This document shows positions 1 to 7,023 of a DNA stretch of 30,030 nucleotides, one piece after another (within the stretch, counting starts at the first letter, position 1; the number at the start of each line of letters is the position of its first letter). The DNA is from Bacilli bacterium (GTDB lineage Bacteria > Bacillota_I > Bacilli_A > RF39 > UBA660). Where the stretch lies: contig JAFZPS010000041.1 in NCBI GenBank assembly GCA_017550205.1, positions 1 through 30,030 of the forward strand, given 5' to 3'. The notes under the pieces were generated by a model that searched no databases, was not told the origin of the DNA, and saw only the letters and a program-made list of their open reading frames with translations. A program made the position numbers and the translations under genes.

Positions 1-360
1 ACCATCGTTATCACGTTCTTGGTATTCTACATATGGATCTATTTTTACAAATATTCCACCTTTTTCTTTTACAAATTTTTTTAATTCTACTGTGAATTCT
101 TTTAATAAATCATAGTTATTATAATCTATTAAGAAACCACGTGGTGAATAAAACATTTTCTTTTTTATTATTGGAACATTTTTAGCTAATAAAAGTGCTC
201 CTGCTACTATTTTATTATTATCTTTTAATCCTACATAGTAAGAATTCCATCCATTTATTTTTTTTAAATTAGCCCATTCTTGTGTTTGGTGGAAGGTAAT
301 TTGTGGATGTTTATCAGCAAACTTTTTAAATTCTTCTTTACTTAGAATCGTTAATTGCAT
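1..360 (-). CDS. FemAB-like peptidoglycan bridge aminoacyltransferase, 3' end outside window
   Basis: The first 120 codons of a minus-strand gene are visible; the rest lies beyond the left edge. The start is the ATG at 360-358, preceded by AAGGAGG six bases away. The protein begins MQLTILSKEEF and contains HQTQEWANLKK, then a YYVGLKDNNKIVAGALLL strand and FYSPRGFLIDY. These match, block for block, the N-terminal half of the adjacent upstream gene (338-1609): the 'W..' tryptophan block, 'G.....A..LL' and 'PRGF..DY'. FemAB/FemX enzymes use aminoacyl-tRNA to add amino acids to the lipid II stem peptide in the cytoplasm, building the interpeptide bridge. The gene begins inside the last 23 bases of the upstream gene, so the two are surely translated together. 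The amino acid added cannot be read from sequence. Confidence 0.85.
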   Translation of the reverse strand, partial: MQLTILSKEEFKKFADKHPQITFHQTQEWANLKKINGWNSYYVGLKDNNKIVAGALLLAKNVPIIKKKMFYSPRGFLIDYNNYDLLKEFTVELKKFVKEKGGIFVKIDPYVEYQERDNDG

Positions 361-1609
361 GTTTTACCTCCTTAATATGTTTCTTTTTTACTATTTTTCT
401 ATATATAGGTATTAGTTTTGTAAATACAAAATACATAAAATGATTAGTTATATAATCTAATTCTCCTATAAATTCTGTATATTCTCCGCCTAATCTCTTT
501 TTAAATAACCAAATACCATATTCTGGATCATTAGTACTTGGATTATATGAAGTTCCAAAGAAATCAATAGTTTTATATCCTTCTTTAACAGCATCTTTTA
601 TTATTTCATAATAAATTAGATAATTGGCATTTAAAGTTCTAAGTTCAGTACTATTACCACCATGTATTGTCCATACTTTATCTCCATATTTAGCTGTGAT
701 TATGGATGATAGAGGATATTTATCTTCTTTTATATTATTTATTTCCGTAATTAGTTTATTTAATCTATCTATTTGATTACCTAATTCTTTTTTCTTATTT
801 TCACTTGTTAGTTTACTAGAACTTTCTTCTAAATTACTTAAATTATTATTTAATAAATTTAAAGTTTTTTCTTTATTTAAATAAACTATATAGATATCAC
901 TGTGATTATCTTTATGAAGTTCTTTATAGAATGATAGATAATATTTTTTTGAATATATTGCGATATTTTCTCTATCAGCAGTTGCTTGCATAGTTTTATA
1001 GAAATCATCTATATATTTTTCATCATTTTTTAATACTTCTAATTCATAGATATTTCCTTTACTAATAATTTTCTTAGTAGTGGAATGAAAGTTATTATTA
1101 ATACTTTCTAATCCTTGAGTTAAATCTAATCTAAAGGTATATCTTGGTTGATTATGTTCAAATGCTTTATTATAACCAAGATGTTTATATCCTATTTTTT
1201 TTAAGTAATCAACTAATTCATAATTATCTTTTTCATCAATTTTATTTCCATCTAAATCAAGATTTTGTAGTTTTATATCTGGATCTATTTTAAGAAATAT
1301 AGCTTTTTGTTTTTTTATAAAAGATATTGTTTCTTGAGTCATTACTTTTATTATTTCTTTATCATTATAGTCTAATATAAATCCTCTAGGAGCATAGAAG
1401 TAACTATAACCTAAAGGTAAGTTTTTCTTTAATAGTAGTGTAGCAGCAACTACTTTATCTTTTTTCATTAAACCTAAATAGAAAGGTGTTAATCCCTTTT
1501 CAATTGAAGCAAATTCACCCCAATCAGTTGATTGTAGGAAATGTGATTTATTGTGTGTTGAGACATATTTTTCAAATTTTTCTTTTTCTAATGTAATTAA
1601 TTCATACAT
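338..1609 (-). CDS. FemAB-family aminoacyltransferase (peptidoglycan interpeptide bridge)
   Basis: This 423-aa protein has the FemA/FemX layout: two GNAT-like lobes with a helical arm between them. Visible blocks are QSTDWGEFASI (about residue 26), YAPRGFILDY (about 72), FKIDPD-type strand ILKIDPD (about 105), RYTFRLDLTQG (about 157) and a C-terminal LIYYEIIKDAVKEGYKTIDFFG segment typical of the family. Residues of about 248-303 are rich in L, N, E and K and should form the antiparallel coiled-coil arm known from FemA. It would transfer an amino acid from tRNA to the peptidoglycan stem peptide. The start at 1609 follows AAGGTGAT. A second homologue overlaps its 3' end by 23 bases, suggesting one enzyme for each successive bridge residue, as with FemA/FemB or MurM/MurN. 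The bridge residue is unknown. Confidence 0.88.
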   Translation of the reverse strand: MYELITLEKEKFEKYVSTHNKSHFLQSTDWGEFASIEKGLTPFYLGLMKKDKVVAATLLLKKNLPLGYSYFYAPRGFILDYNDKEIIKVMTQETISFIKKQKAIFLKIDPDIKLQNLDLDGNKIDEKDNYELVDYLKKIGYKHLGYNKAFEHNQPRYTFRLDLTQGLESINNNFHSTTKKIISKGNIYELEVLKNDEKYIDDFYKTMQATADRENIAIYSKKYYLSFYKELHKDNHSDIYIVYLNKEKTLNLLNNNLSNLEESSSKLTSENKKKELGNQIDRLNKLITEINNIKEDKYPLSSIITAKYGDKVWTIHGGNSTELRTLNANYLIYYEIIKDAVKEGYKTIDFFGTSYNPSTNDPEYGIWLFKKRLGGEYTEFIGELDYITNHFMYFVFTKLIPIYRKIVKKKHIKEVKHAINDSK

Positions 1610-1652
1610 TTATATCACCTTCTTTTATAGTATATCATATAATAGTGAAATA

Positions 1653-1661
1653 TGGTATAAT
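1653..1661 (+). promoter_or_regulatory. Extended -10 promoter of the methyltransferase gene
   Basis: TGGTATAAT gives a TGn extension directly before a perfect TATAAT. No -35 hexamer is recognisable 16-18 bases upstream. The -10 ends 20 bases before the ATG at 1682, implying a leader of roughly 14 bases. Confidence 0.65.
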
Positions 1662-1681
1662 TCTTGTAAGTGGTGATGAAT

Positions 1682-2305
1682 ATGGAACTAAATATTAGAA
1701 ATGAAGAGAATAAAGAGTTTTTTGATGAAAAAGCAAGTGGGTATGATGAAGTTCATAAACCTTTTATGAATACAAAGAAGAAGTTAATTGAAGTTATTGA
1801 TAATGAACCTAAGAATGTAGTAGATTTAGGTGCTGGCACTGGATTAGAATTAACATATTATTTTGATAAATATCCAAATACTAGAGTAAAGGCAATAGAT
1901 TTATCTTCTGAAATGTTAAATAAATTAAGAGAAAGAGATTTTGCTGATAGAGTGGATATTGTTTGTGGGGATTTCTTTACTGTTGATTTTGGTAAAGATG
2001 TTGATGTTGTTATGTCTACTTCAGCACTTCATCATTTTTTATATGCAGATAAGATTAAATTATATAAGAAAATATATGATTCATTAAGAGATGGTGGATT
2101 ATTTATAAATAGTGATTATACTGCTAAAGATGAAGCGGAGGAAAAGAAATTGATTGATGACTATGAAAATAGAGTAAATAGACATAATGATACTCCTTTA
2201 TCTTTAGAACATGAGATTGAGATATTAAAAATGGTAGGATTTAAAGAAATAGAAGTTCAACAACCAGAAAAAGAATCCTATAAACTATTTAAAGCAAGAA
2301 AATAG
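1682..2305 (+). CDS. Class I SAM-dependent methyltransferase
   Basis: The protein has a Rossmann-type SAM fold. Motif I is VVDLGAGTGLELTYYF, followed by an acidic residue at the end of strand 2 (VKAIDLSSEMLNKL), motif II in IVCGDFFTVDF, and ALHHF plus LRDGGLFINSDY for motifs III/IV. It resembles the UbiE/YrrT-like small-molecule or tRNA methyltransferase superfamily, but the substrate is not predictable. I place the start at ATG 1682 (207 aa) rather than the GTG at 1670 or ATG at 1676, because GGTGAT at 1672-1677 is the ribosome binding site and sits four bases from 1682, the spacing used by many genes here. It is monocistronic with its own extended -10 promoter. Confidence 0.8.
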   Translation: MELNIRNEENKEFFDEKASGYDEVHKPFMNTKKKLIEVIDNEPKNVVDLGAGTGLELTYYFDKYPNTRVKAIDLSSEMLNKLRERDFADRVDIVCGDFFTVDFGKDVDVVMSTSALHHFLYADKIKLYKKIYDSLRDGGLFINSDYTAKDEAEEKKLIDDYENRVNRHNDTPLSLEHEIEILKMVGFKEIEVQQPEKESYKLFKARK

Positions 2306-2310
2306 TATTG

Positions 2311-2319
2311 TGTTATAAT
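2311..2319 (+). promoter_or_regulatory. Extended -10 promoter of the 337-aa orphan gene
   Basis: TGTTATAAT lies six bases after the preceding stop codon and 23 bases before the ATG at 2343. No -35 element is evident. Confidence 0.6.
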
Positions 2320-2342
2320 ATTTGTAGTTTGGAGGGTTCGAT

Positions 2343-3356
2343 ATGGAAAAACAATTTATTGATGAATGTGAATATAAGGGGTTATTAGAAAAAGTAAGGT
2401 ATGGTAGTGATAGTCTTGAAGAGGCTATTGATATATTTGAGTATTTAAAAGATAAAAGGACTGTAGAAACCGAATTGTTTAGAGGTAAAGTACCTGTGGA
2501 ATATCCACATATAAAGTTTCTTTCTTATATATTGAATAGTACTATTTCTGATTTTGCAGCAGGTTTTTCAGAATCAGATGAAGAGTTTTTACAATCAGAG
2601 TATTTACAAAATCAATTAAAAATAGAAATAAGTAGAATGCTAAAAAATAGTTCTCAAGAATTAATGGAACTAGTTAATAGTGATAAAAATATAAAAGATT
2701 TTTCAAAAGAAGAGTTAAAAGAAATAATAGGAACACTTGATAATATAGGTAAGTCTTTAGAAGGTGAAGAGAAAGAATTTTATGAAGATTTCCACTATAT
2801 ATTTGAGGATTATTTATTTGAATTAGGTGGTCAGGGACCAGTTGAGTATACTAAAGAAATACATGGTAGAGAATTACCAAAAGAGATGCTTGAAAGATCT
2901 AATGTTAGAAGTATGCCTTCTTATTATTCTGGTTATAGTGTTGATAGTGGATTATTAGGTGAAAGGCATTTGTTTTCATTATATAAGAAATTTGTTAAGT
3001 TTTATCCTGATAAAGTAGATGACTTTGTTAGAATGGTTATGTCTACTTCAAAATTAACACCAACTGAATTTGTTACTAATTATTTAATGTTTGCTGCAAA
3101 GGGATTAAATAATAATTTTGAAAGTAAGAAAGGTAATATTTCAGTTGATGATTTACATGGTGAATCAAGGAATTTAGTTGGAGCTATTTCAATATTTTCT
3201 GCATTTAAGGAAAAAAATGATTTAGATATATATATTGAAGATAGAAAAGATAGTTCAATTAGACGAAGATTTAACGAAAAAATAGTTGAATATAAAAAAC
3301 TTCAAGAAGCAAAAAAATCAGATGATGATGACAAAAATGTATTTGAAAAAAAGTAA
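2343..3356 (+). CDS. Hypothetical protein, 337 aa
   Basis: I do not recognise a family. The protein is soluble, acidic and probably mostly helical, with no signal peptide or membrane segment. The N-terminal third is rich in E/L/I. A central block GGQGPVEYTKEIHG (about residue 160) and a glycine/tyrosine/serine segment SMPSYYSGYSVDSGLLG (about 190-207) stand out, followed by a helical region with FVTNYLMFAAKGLNN. The C-terminus is lysine- and aspartate-rich. The start at 2343 has a good TGGAGG ribosome binding site eight bases upstream. It has its own promoter and ends in a two-way terminator shared with the small minus-strand gene at 3394-3567. Codon use matches its neighbours, so there is no sign of recent transfer. 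Confidence 0.75.
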   Translation: MEKQFIDECEYKGLLEKVRYGSDSLEEAIDIFEYLKDKRTVETELFRGKVPVEYPHIKFLSYILNSTISDFAAGFSESDEEFLQSEYLQNQLKIEISRMLKNSSQELMELVNSDKNIKDFSKEELKEIIGTLDNIGKSLEGEEKEFYEDFHYIFEDYLFELGGQGPVEYTKEIHGRELPKEMLERSNVRSMPSYYSGYSVDSGLLGERHLFSLYKKFVKFYPDKVDDFVRMVMSTSKLTPTEFVTNYLMFAAKGLNNNFESKKGNISVDDLHGESRNLVGAISIFSAFKEKNDLDIYIEDRKDSSIRRRFNEKIVEYKKLQEAKKSDDDDKNVFEKK

Positions 3357-3367
3357 TATTTTGAATT

Positions 3368-3395
3368 AAAAAATGTAGAGTTTCTACATTTTTTT
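3368..3395. terminator. Bidirectional intrinsic terminator
   Basis: ATGTAGA (3373-3379) pairs with TCTACAT (3383-3389) around a three-base loop. A-runs before and T-runs after give a U-tract on either strand, so it can end both the 337-aa plus-strand gene and the 57-aa minus-strand gene. Confidence 0.8.
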
Positions 3396-3567
3396 ATATC
3401 ATATAATAATTATCTTCTTTCTTTAGATAATCTTTTTTATTTTCTAAGTTATTTATTCTTTCTTCTAACTTAGATATTCTTTCATTTAATTTAGTAAATT
3501 CCTCAATTATATTGAAATAATAGTTATTAGTATTTATTGGAGGAAAAGGCATATTAAAATTATTCAT
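3394..3567 (-). CDS. Small coiled-coil protein, 57 aa
   Basis: A short minus-strand frame starts at ATG 3567-3565 behind AGAGGGAT and ends at TAA 3396-3394. The first 20 or so residues are rich in N, P, F and Y (MNNFNMPFPPINTNNYYFN). The rest is a regular heptad coiled coil with the repeats LNERISKLEERINNLENK, followed by a charged YLKKEDNYY tail. The convergent bidirectional terminator, a ribosome binding site and an amphipathic heptad pattern together argue for a real gene. The Asn/Pro-rich head with a coiled coil recalls small spore-coat or scaffold-associated proteins of spore formers, but that is only an analogy. Upstream it diverges from trmB, and the two promoters must almost overlap at 3580-3601. 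Confidence 0.7.
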   Translation of the reverse strand: MNNFNMPFPPINTNNYYFNIIEEFTKLNERISKLEERINNLENKKDYLKKEDNYYMI

Positions 3568-3592
3568 ATTATCCCTCTTTCTTAGTATTTTA

Positions 3593-3601
3593 TGATAAAA
3601 T
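3593..3601 (+). promoter_or_regulatory. Extended -10 promoter of trmB
   Basis: TGATAAAAT ends 17 bases before the trmB ATG at 3619. There is no clear -35. The leader would be about 10-12 bases and begin at or just before the ribosome binding site. Confidence 0.6.
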
Positions 3602-3618
3602 AAGAAATAGGTGATATT

Positions 3619-4254
3619 ATGCGTCTTAGAAATGTTAAAAATAAGAAAGAAATAATGGATAATTCTAGTTATTTAGTTAAAGAACCTACTTTATATAAAG
3701 GAAAATGGAAAGAATTATTTAATAATAATAATCCAATCTATATAGAAATAGGTATGGGTAAGGGTCAATTTATAATTAATAATGCTTTAGCTTATCCAGA
3801 TATTAATTTTATAGGTATAGAAAAATATGATAGTGTTATTGCTAAAGGTCTTCAAAAAATACCAGAAGGAATTAATAACTTAGCTATGGTTAGATGGGAT
3901 GCTTTAGGAATAGAAGATTTATTTGATAAAGAAATAGATAGAATATATTTGAATTTCTCAGACCCATGGCCTAAGAAGAGACATCATTTAAGAAGATTAT
4001 CTAGTAGAGTATTTCTTGAAAAATATGAGAAGATATTTAATGGTAAAAGAATAATAGAAATGAGAACTGATAATAGGGATTTATTCCAATATTCATTAGT
4101 TAGTTTTAGTGAATTTGGTTATACTTTAGAAGAAGTTAGTTTAGACTTACATACCGATAATATGCCAGAAATAACTACTGAGTATGAAGATAAGTTTTCT
4201 AAAGATGGAATGCCTATCTATTATGTTATGTGTAATAAAGATGTAAATATATAG
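3619..4254 (+). CDS. trmB: tRNA (guanine-N7-)-methyltransferase TrmB
   Basis: The 211-aa length fits TrmB. The SAM-binding loop is IYIEIGMGKGQFI (about residues 40-52), followed by FIGIEKYDSVIAKGL. The family signature NFSDPWPKKRHHLRRL (about 114-129) is complete and supplies the catalytic aspartate and tRNA-binding basic residues. The C-terminus has the TEYEDKF block seen in the family. The enzyme makes m7G46 in the variable loop of many tRNAs. The start at 3619 follows GGTGAT at a spacing of three bases. It is monocistronic, with a lipoprotein gene 56 bases downstream under its own promoter. Bacillus subtilis has the orthologue ytmQ near ytxGH, as here. Confidence 0.95.
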   Translation: MRLRNVKNKKEIMDNSSYLVKEPTLYKGKWKELFNNNNPIYIEIGMGKGQFIINNALAYPDINFIGIEKYDSVIAKGLQKIPEGINNLAMVRWDALGIEDLFDKEIDRIYLNFSDPWPKKRHHLRRLSSRVFLEKYEKIFNGKRIIEMRTDNRDLFQYSLVSFSEFGYTLEEVSLDLHTDNMPEITTEYEDKFSKDGMPIYYVMCNKDVNI

Positions 4255-4281
4255 AAAAAGTTTTCATATTTGAAAAAATAA

Positions 4282-4290
4282 TGATATAAT
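4282..4290 (+). promoter_or_regulatory. Extended -10 promoter of the lipoprotein gene
   Basis: TGATATAAT ends 20 bases before the ATG at 4311. A second, weaker TGGTATAAG follows at about 4289-4297. No convincing -35 is present. Confidence 0.6.
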
Positions 4291-4310
4291 GGTATAAGAG
4301 TAGGTGAAAT

Positions 4311-4970
4311 ATGAAAAGATTAATTGTTTTACTCTCTATCGTTACTATTTTAGTAACAGGTTGCAGTATTAATAAACTTGATAATAATGATATTGGTAAG
4401 AATATTAAAACTATTATGTCAGAGAATAATAAATTATATAATGTTTATTATGAAGGATATAAGTATTATTTACCAAAAGGAATTGGGTTCTTAGATAAAG
4501 ATGATTATAATGCTATATTAAAAGATAGAAATAATAATAAATACTATTTATATGTTGATGTTATTAGTTATTATCATAAAGTAGAAAATGATTATGAGAT
4601 TAATTATAATTCACATTATTCTAAGAAAATAGATTATAAGAAAAAGACTGGTTATATTCAAATAGATGAGGTTGATGATAAGTACTTTATACAGTTTGTA
4701 TATAATTATGCTAAGATGGAAGCTTATGTAAGTAAAGATGAATTAGTAGATGTAGTTACTAATATGTGTATTATACTTAGAAGTATTAGTTATAATGATG
4801 TAGTATTAGAAAGTTTAATTGGAGAAAATAAAATTAATTATAAAGAAGAAGATTATACATTATTTAAAGCAGATTCTTCTAAGGAATCTTTCTTAGATGT
4901 AGTGGAAAGAGAAGAAACAGATAAATATAAAAAAGATCTTGAAGATGAGAAGATAGATTTAAACTATTAA
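4311..4970 (+). CDS. Putative lipoprotein, 219 aa
   Basis: The N-terminus MKRLIVLLSIVTILVTGCS is a classic lipoprotein signal: two positive residues, a hydrophobic core and the lipobox LVTGC with Cys18 as the lipidated residue. The mature part is charged and tyrosine-rich with no recognised domain. It contains a YKYYLPKGIGFLDKDDYN block and a DEVDDKYFIQFVYNYAKMEAYV strand-like segment. It would sit on the outer face of the membrane. The ribosome binding site is GGTGAA. The next gene begins 15 bases after the stop with a strong AGGAGGGTGA site, so read-through from this promoter into the 4986-6761 operon is likely and would tie this lipoprotein to that envelope cluster. Function unknown. Confidence 0.8.
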   Translation: MKRLIVLLSIVTILVTGCSINKLDNNDIGKNIKTIMSENNKLYNVYYEGYKYYLPKGIGFLDKDDYNAILKDRNNNKYYLYVDVISYYHKVENDYEINYNSHYSKKIDYKKKTGYIQIDEVDDKYFIQFVYNYAKMEAYVSKDELVDVVTNMCIILRSISYNDVVLESLIGENKINYKEEDYTLFKADSSKESFLDVVEREETDKYKKDLEDEKIDLNY

Positions 4971-4985
4971 TAGGAGGGTGAACGT

Positions 4986-6035
4986 ATGGGTGTATTTGAT
5001 AAGATAAAAAATGCTTTATTCGAAGTAGAGTATGTTGAAGTTGAAGAACCACCTAAAAAAGAAAAAAAGGGTAAGAAAAAAGAAGTAGAAGAAGAAAAAC
5101 CAATTGCTAAAAGAGTTGTCTTACCTGGTAAGAGAGAAGAACGTGTTGAAGAATTAAAAGAAGAAGAATTATTAGATGAAGACTTTGAAATTCGTCCTGT
5201 TGAAGAAGAAAAACCACGTGATCAATTTAAGTTCATGGATGATAATGATTTTAAAGTAGACGAAGAACCAGAATTTTTAGAAGAAAAGAAAGAAGAACCA
5301 GAAATTATAGATGAAAGACCAATATATGGTGGTTTCAAAGAAGAAGTATCAGAAGAAGTATATACTCCAATTACTACTTATAATAATCCTAATTATAGAA
5401 GTAGTAGTGAAACTAATCTATATGGTATGAATAGTCATTCTTCTTATGATGTACCTGTTCATCAATATGGTACTTATGAAAAGAGTGAAAAAACATATTT
5501 TAAACCAAGTCCAATTATTTCACCAATCTATGGTATTTTAGATAAGAATTATAAAAAAGAAGATGTTAAAGAAAAAAAAGAAATTAGATTAACTGGTTAT
5601 ACTAGAAGTAATGTAAATGTTGATGATATAAGAGCTAAAGCATATGGTCGTGAGAAAGAAACAGAACCAGAAGTTGAAGAAAATATATTTGAAATAGAGA
5701 ATGATGCTTCTGAGAATGTAATGGTTGATTTAAGTGATAGATCAAAACCAGAGGTTAAAGAATTAACAATGGGTGATGCTGAAGAATATTTTGAAGATTT
5801 AGGGTTAGAATATAATGTAGATTATGTAGATGTAAGTACAGATAGATCTAAAATAAAGAAAGAAGAACCTGTTGTTGAAGAAAAAGTTGAAGCGCCAATA
5901 GATCTTAATGAAGTTGAGGAAGAACCTGTAGAAGAAAAGGTTGAAGATGTTAAGATAGAAGTAGAAAAAGAAACTGAACCTGATGATGATAACTTATTTG
6001 ATTTAATTGATTCAATGTATGAAGATAATGAATAA
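4986..6035 (+). CDS. Acidic low-complexity protein with putative membrane-targeting helix
   Basis: This 349-aa protein is dominated by E, K, V and P and is probably largely disordered. Its first 12 residues, MGVFDKIKNALF, form an amphipathic helix with hydrophobics at F4, I7, L11 and F12. An acidic linker follows, an arrangement like the membrane-targeting N-terminus of the division protein SepF, but the SepF core domain is absent. Non-repetitive blocks that look selected are YFKPSPIISPIYGILDKNY (about residue 172), DAEEYFEDLGLEYNVDYVD (about 260) and an acidic tail NLFDLIDSMYED at the C-terminus. These could be short binding motifs for partners. The gene heads an operon with a DUF948-like membrane protein and a YtxH-like protein. 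I suggest a membrane-peripheral scaffold; this is inference. Confidence 0.75.
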   Translation: MGVFDKIKNALFEVEYVEVEEPPKKEKKGKKKEVEEEKPIAKRVVLPGKREERVEELKEEELLDEDFEIRPVEEEKPRDQFKFMDDNDFKVDEEPEFLEEKKEEPEIIDERPIYGGFKEEVSEEVYTPITTYNNPNYRSSSETNLYGMNSHSSYDVPVHQYGTYEKSEKTYFKPSPIISPIYGILDKNYKKEDVKEKKEIRLTGYTRSNVNVDDIRAKAYGREKETEPEVEENIFEIENDASENVMVDLSDRSKPEVKELTMGDAEEYFEDLGLEYNVDYVDVSTDRSKIKKEEPVVEEKVEAPIDLNEVEEEPVEEKVEDVKIEVEKETEPDDDNLFDLIDSMYEDNE

Positions 6036-6049
6036 TAAGGAGGAATTAT

Positions 6050-6340
6050 ATGGAATTTTTAAATGAATTTTTACCTATAATATTATATATAGCAGGTATT
6101 GTATTATTAATTGTATTAATTATATTAGGACTTAAGGCAATTAAAATACTAGATAATGTTGAAGATATTGTAGAGGATGCTCAAGATAAACTTGATGAAT
6201 TTGAAGGAGCAATTTCATTATTAAGTAAAACAGCTAATAGTTTTGCAGGTATTAGTAGTTCTATAGTTACTGGTATTACTACAGCTATTGGTAAATTGTT
6301 TAGTAAAAAATTAAAAGAAGGAGAAGATGAAGATGAGTAA
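6050..6340 (+). CDS. YtxG-like (DUF948-type) membrane protein
   Basis: The 96-aa protein has one N-terminal membrane helix, about residues 7-30 (FLPIILYIAGIVLLIVLIILG). It is followed by an amphipathic helix ILDNVEDIVEDAQDKLDEFEGA and a small-residue helix SFAGISSSIVTGITTAIGKLF. That is the pattern of DUF948/YtxG proteins, which precede ytxH in Bacillus subtilis (the ytxGHJ general-stress operon, from memory). The start at 6050 has AAGGAGG seven to eight bases upstream. Its end overlaps the start of the YtxH-like gene by a few bases, so the pair is translationally coupled. The family's biochemical role is unknown. Confidence 0.7.
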   Translation: MEFLNEFLPIILYIAGIVLLIVLIILGLKAIKILDNVEDIVEDAQDKLDEFEGAISLLSKTANSFAGISSSIVTGITTAIGKLFSKKLKEGEDEDE

Positions 6341-6761
6341 AGATGGAAAGAAAAAAAGACATTATGGAGGTTTCATTCTTGGTGCTTTAGCAGGAGCTAG
6401 TTTAGGATTACTATTTGCTCCTAAAAAAGGTAGTGAATTAAGAGCAGATTTAAAGAAAAAATTTGATGAACTACTTGAGCAAGCAAAAGAAATTGATGTT
6501 GAAGAAGTAAAATCACAATTTGATAAGAAAGTAGCAGAAATTAAAGAAGAATTAGCTGATATGGATAAAGAAAAAGCATTAGCTATCGCTAAGAAAAAAG
6601 GTGAAGAAGCTAAGAAGAAAGCTGAAGAATTAGTAGTATTAGCTAAAGAAAAAGGTACTCCTGCTTTAATGAATACAGCTGAAAAGGTACTTGAAAATGT
6701 AATTAAAGTATCTAAAGATGCATTAAAGAAATTAGAAAAAGCTAAAAAAGAAGAGAAATAA
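6333..6761 (+). CDS. YtxH-like general stress protein
   Basis: Close to the N-terminus is the YtxH signature: a glycine/alanine-rich membrane segment GGFILGALAGASLGLLFAPKKG followed by SELRADLKKKFDEL. The remainder is a long lysine/glutamate-rich helix, as in other YtxH proteins. I prefer the ATG at 6333 (142 aa) over the ATG at 6327, because AAGGAG at 6318-6323 lies nine bases from 6333 but only three from 6327. It overlaps the stop of the preceding DUF948-like gene. YtxH proteins are membrane-associated and stress-induced in Bacillus; their mechanism is unknown. A terminator follows the stop codon at once, closing the operon. Confidence 0.85.
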   Translation: MSKDGKKKRHYGGFILGALAGASLGLLFAPKKGSELRADLKKKFDELLEQAKEIDVEEVKSQFDKKVAEIKEELADMDKEKALAIAKKKGEEAKKKAEELVVLAKEKGTPALMNTAEKVLENVIKVSKDALKKLEKAKKEEK

Positions 6762-6787
6762 AAAGTCCTTTGACTTTTTATTTTTTT
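6756..6787 (+). terminator. Intrinsic terminator after the ytxH-like gene
   Basis: AAAAGTC (6761-6767) pairs with GACTTTT (6772-6778) over a CTTT loop, then a T-rich tract. Its 3' arm also holds the TTGACT that fits as the -35 of the next promoter. Confidence 0.8.
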
Positions 6788-6797
6788 ATGATAAAAT
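6770..6797 (+). promoter_or_regulatory. Promoter of the T-box operon
   Basis: TTGACT (6770-6775), a 16-base spacer ending in TGA, then TAAAAT (6792-6797). The -35 is inside the 3' arm of the upstream terminator. Transcription would start near 6804. Confidence 0.7.
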
Positions 6798-6803
6798 AAT
6801 GTT

Positions 6804-7007
6804 AAGTTTTCAGTGATGAAAGAATTAGTAGTAAAATAATTGTTATTTAGAGATCTAATGGTTGGTGAAAATTAGAAAGATTATTTTATGAAATACACCT
6901 TTCTAGAGACATCGTTTGCCGCGTTAAGGTTTGAGGGCATGTATATACATGAATTAAGGTGGTACCGCGAATAATTCGTCCTTAGGATGATTATTTCGCG
7001 TTTTTTT
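6804..7007 (+). promoter_or_regulatory. T-box leader, tyrosine specific
   Basis: The invariant T-box AAGGTGGTACCGCG is at 6956-6969. It is followed by a terminator, CGCGAATAAT (6966-6975) with ATTATTTCGCG (6990-7000), and seven Ts. In stem I, GAAAG (6818-6822) pairs with CTTTC (6899-6903) and TAAAATAAT pairs with ATTATTTTA, leaving an internal loop whose 3' side reads GAAATACACC. The codon UAC at 6894-6896, followed by A, fits the specifier position, and an AGAGA-like box and GGTTGGTGAA lie in the upper stem. UAC is Tyr, in agreement with tyrS downstream. Uncharged tRNA-Tyr should stabilise the antiterminator and switch on the CYTH gene, tyrS and probably the phosphatase gene. Confidence 0.95.
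6966..7007 (+). terminator. Regulated terminator of the T-box leader
   Basis: This is the alternative structure to the antiterminator: an 11-bp-class GC-closed stem with an inner TCC/GGA extension, followed by TTTTTTT at 7001-7007. The 5' arm shares CCGCG with the T-box motif, so the two folds exclude each other. Confidence 0.9.
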
Positions 7008-7023
7008 ATTTAAGGAGGTATTT

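Noticed and set aside
1670..1678. Upstream GTG, GTG and ATG starts for the methyltransferase
   Set aside because: They overlap the GGTGAT ribosome binding site that fits ATG 1682; the same situation occurs at 16905/16908 and 24214.
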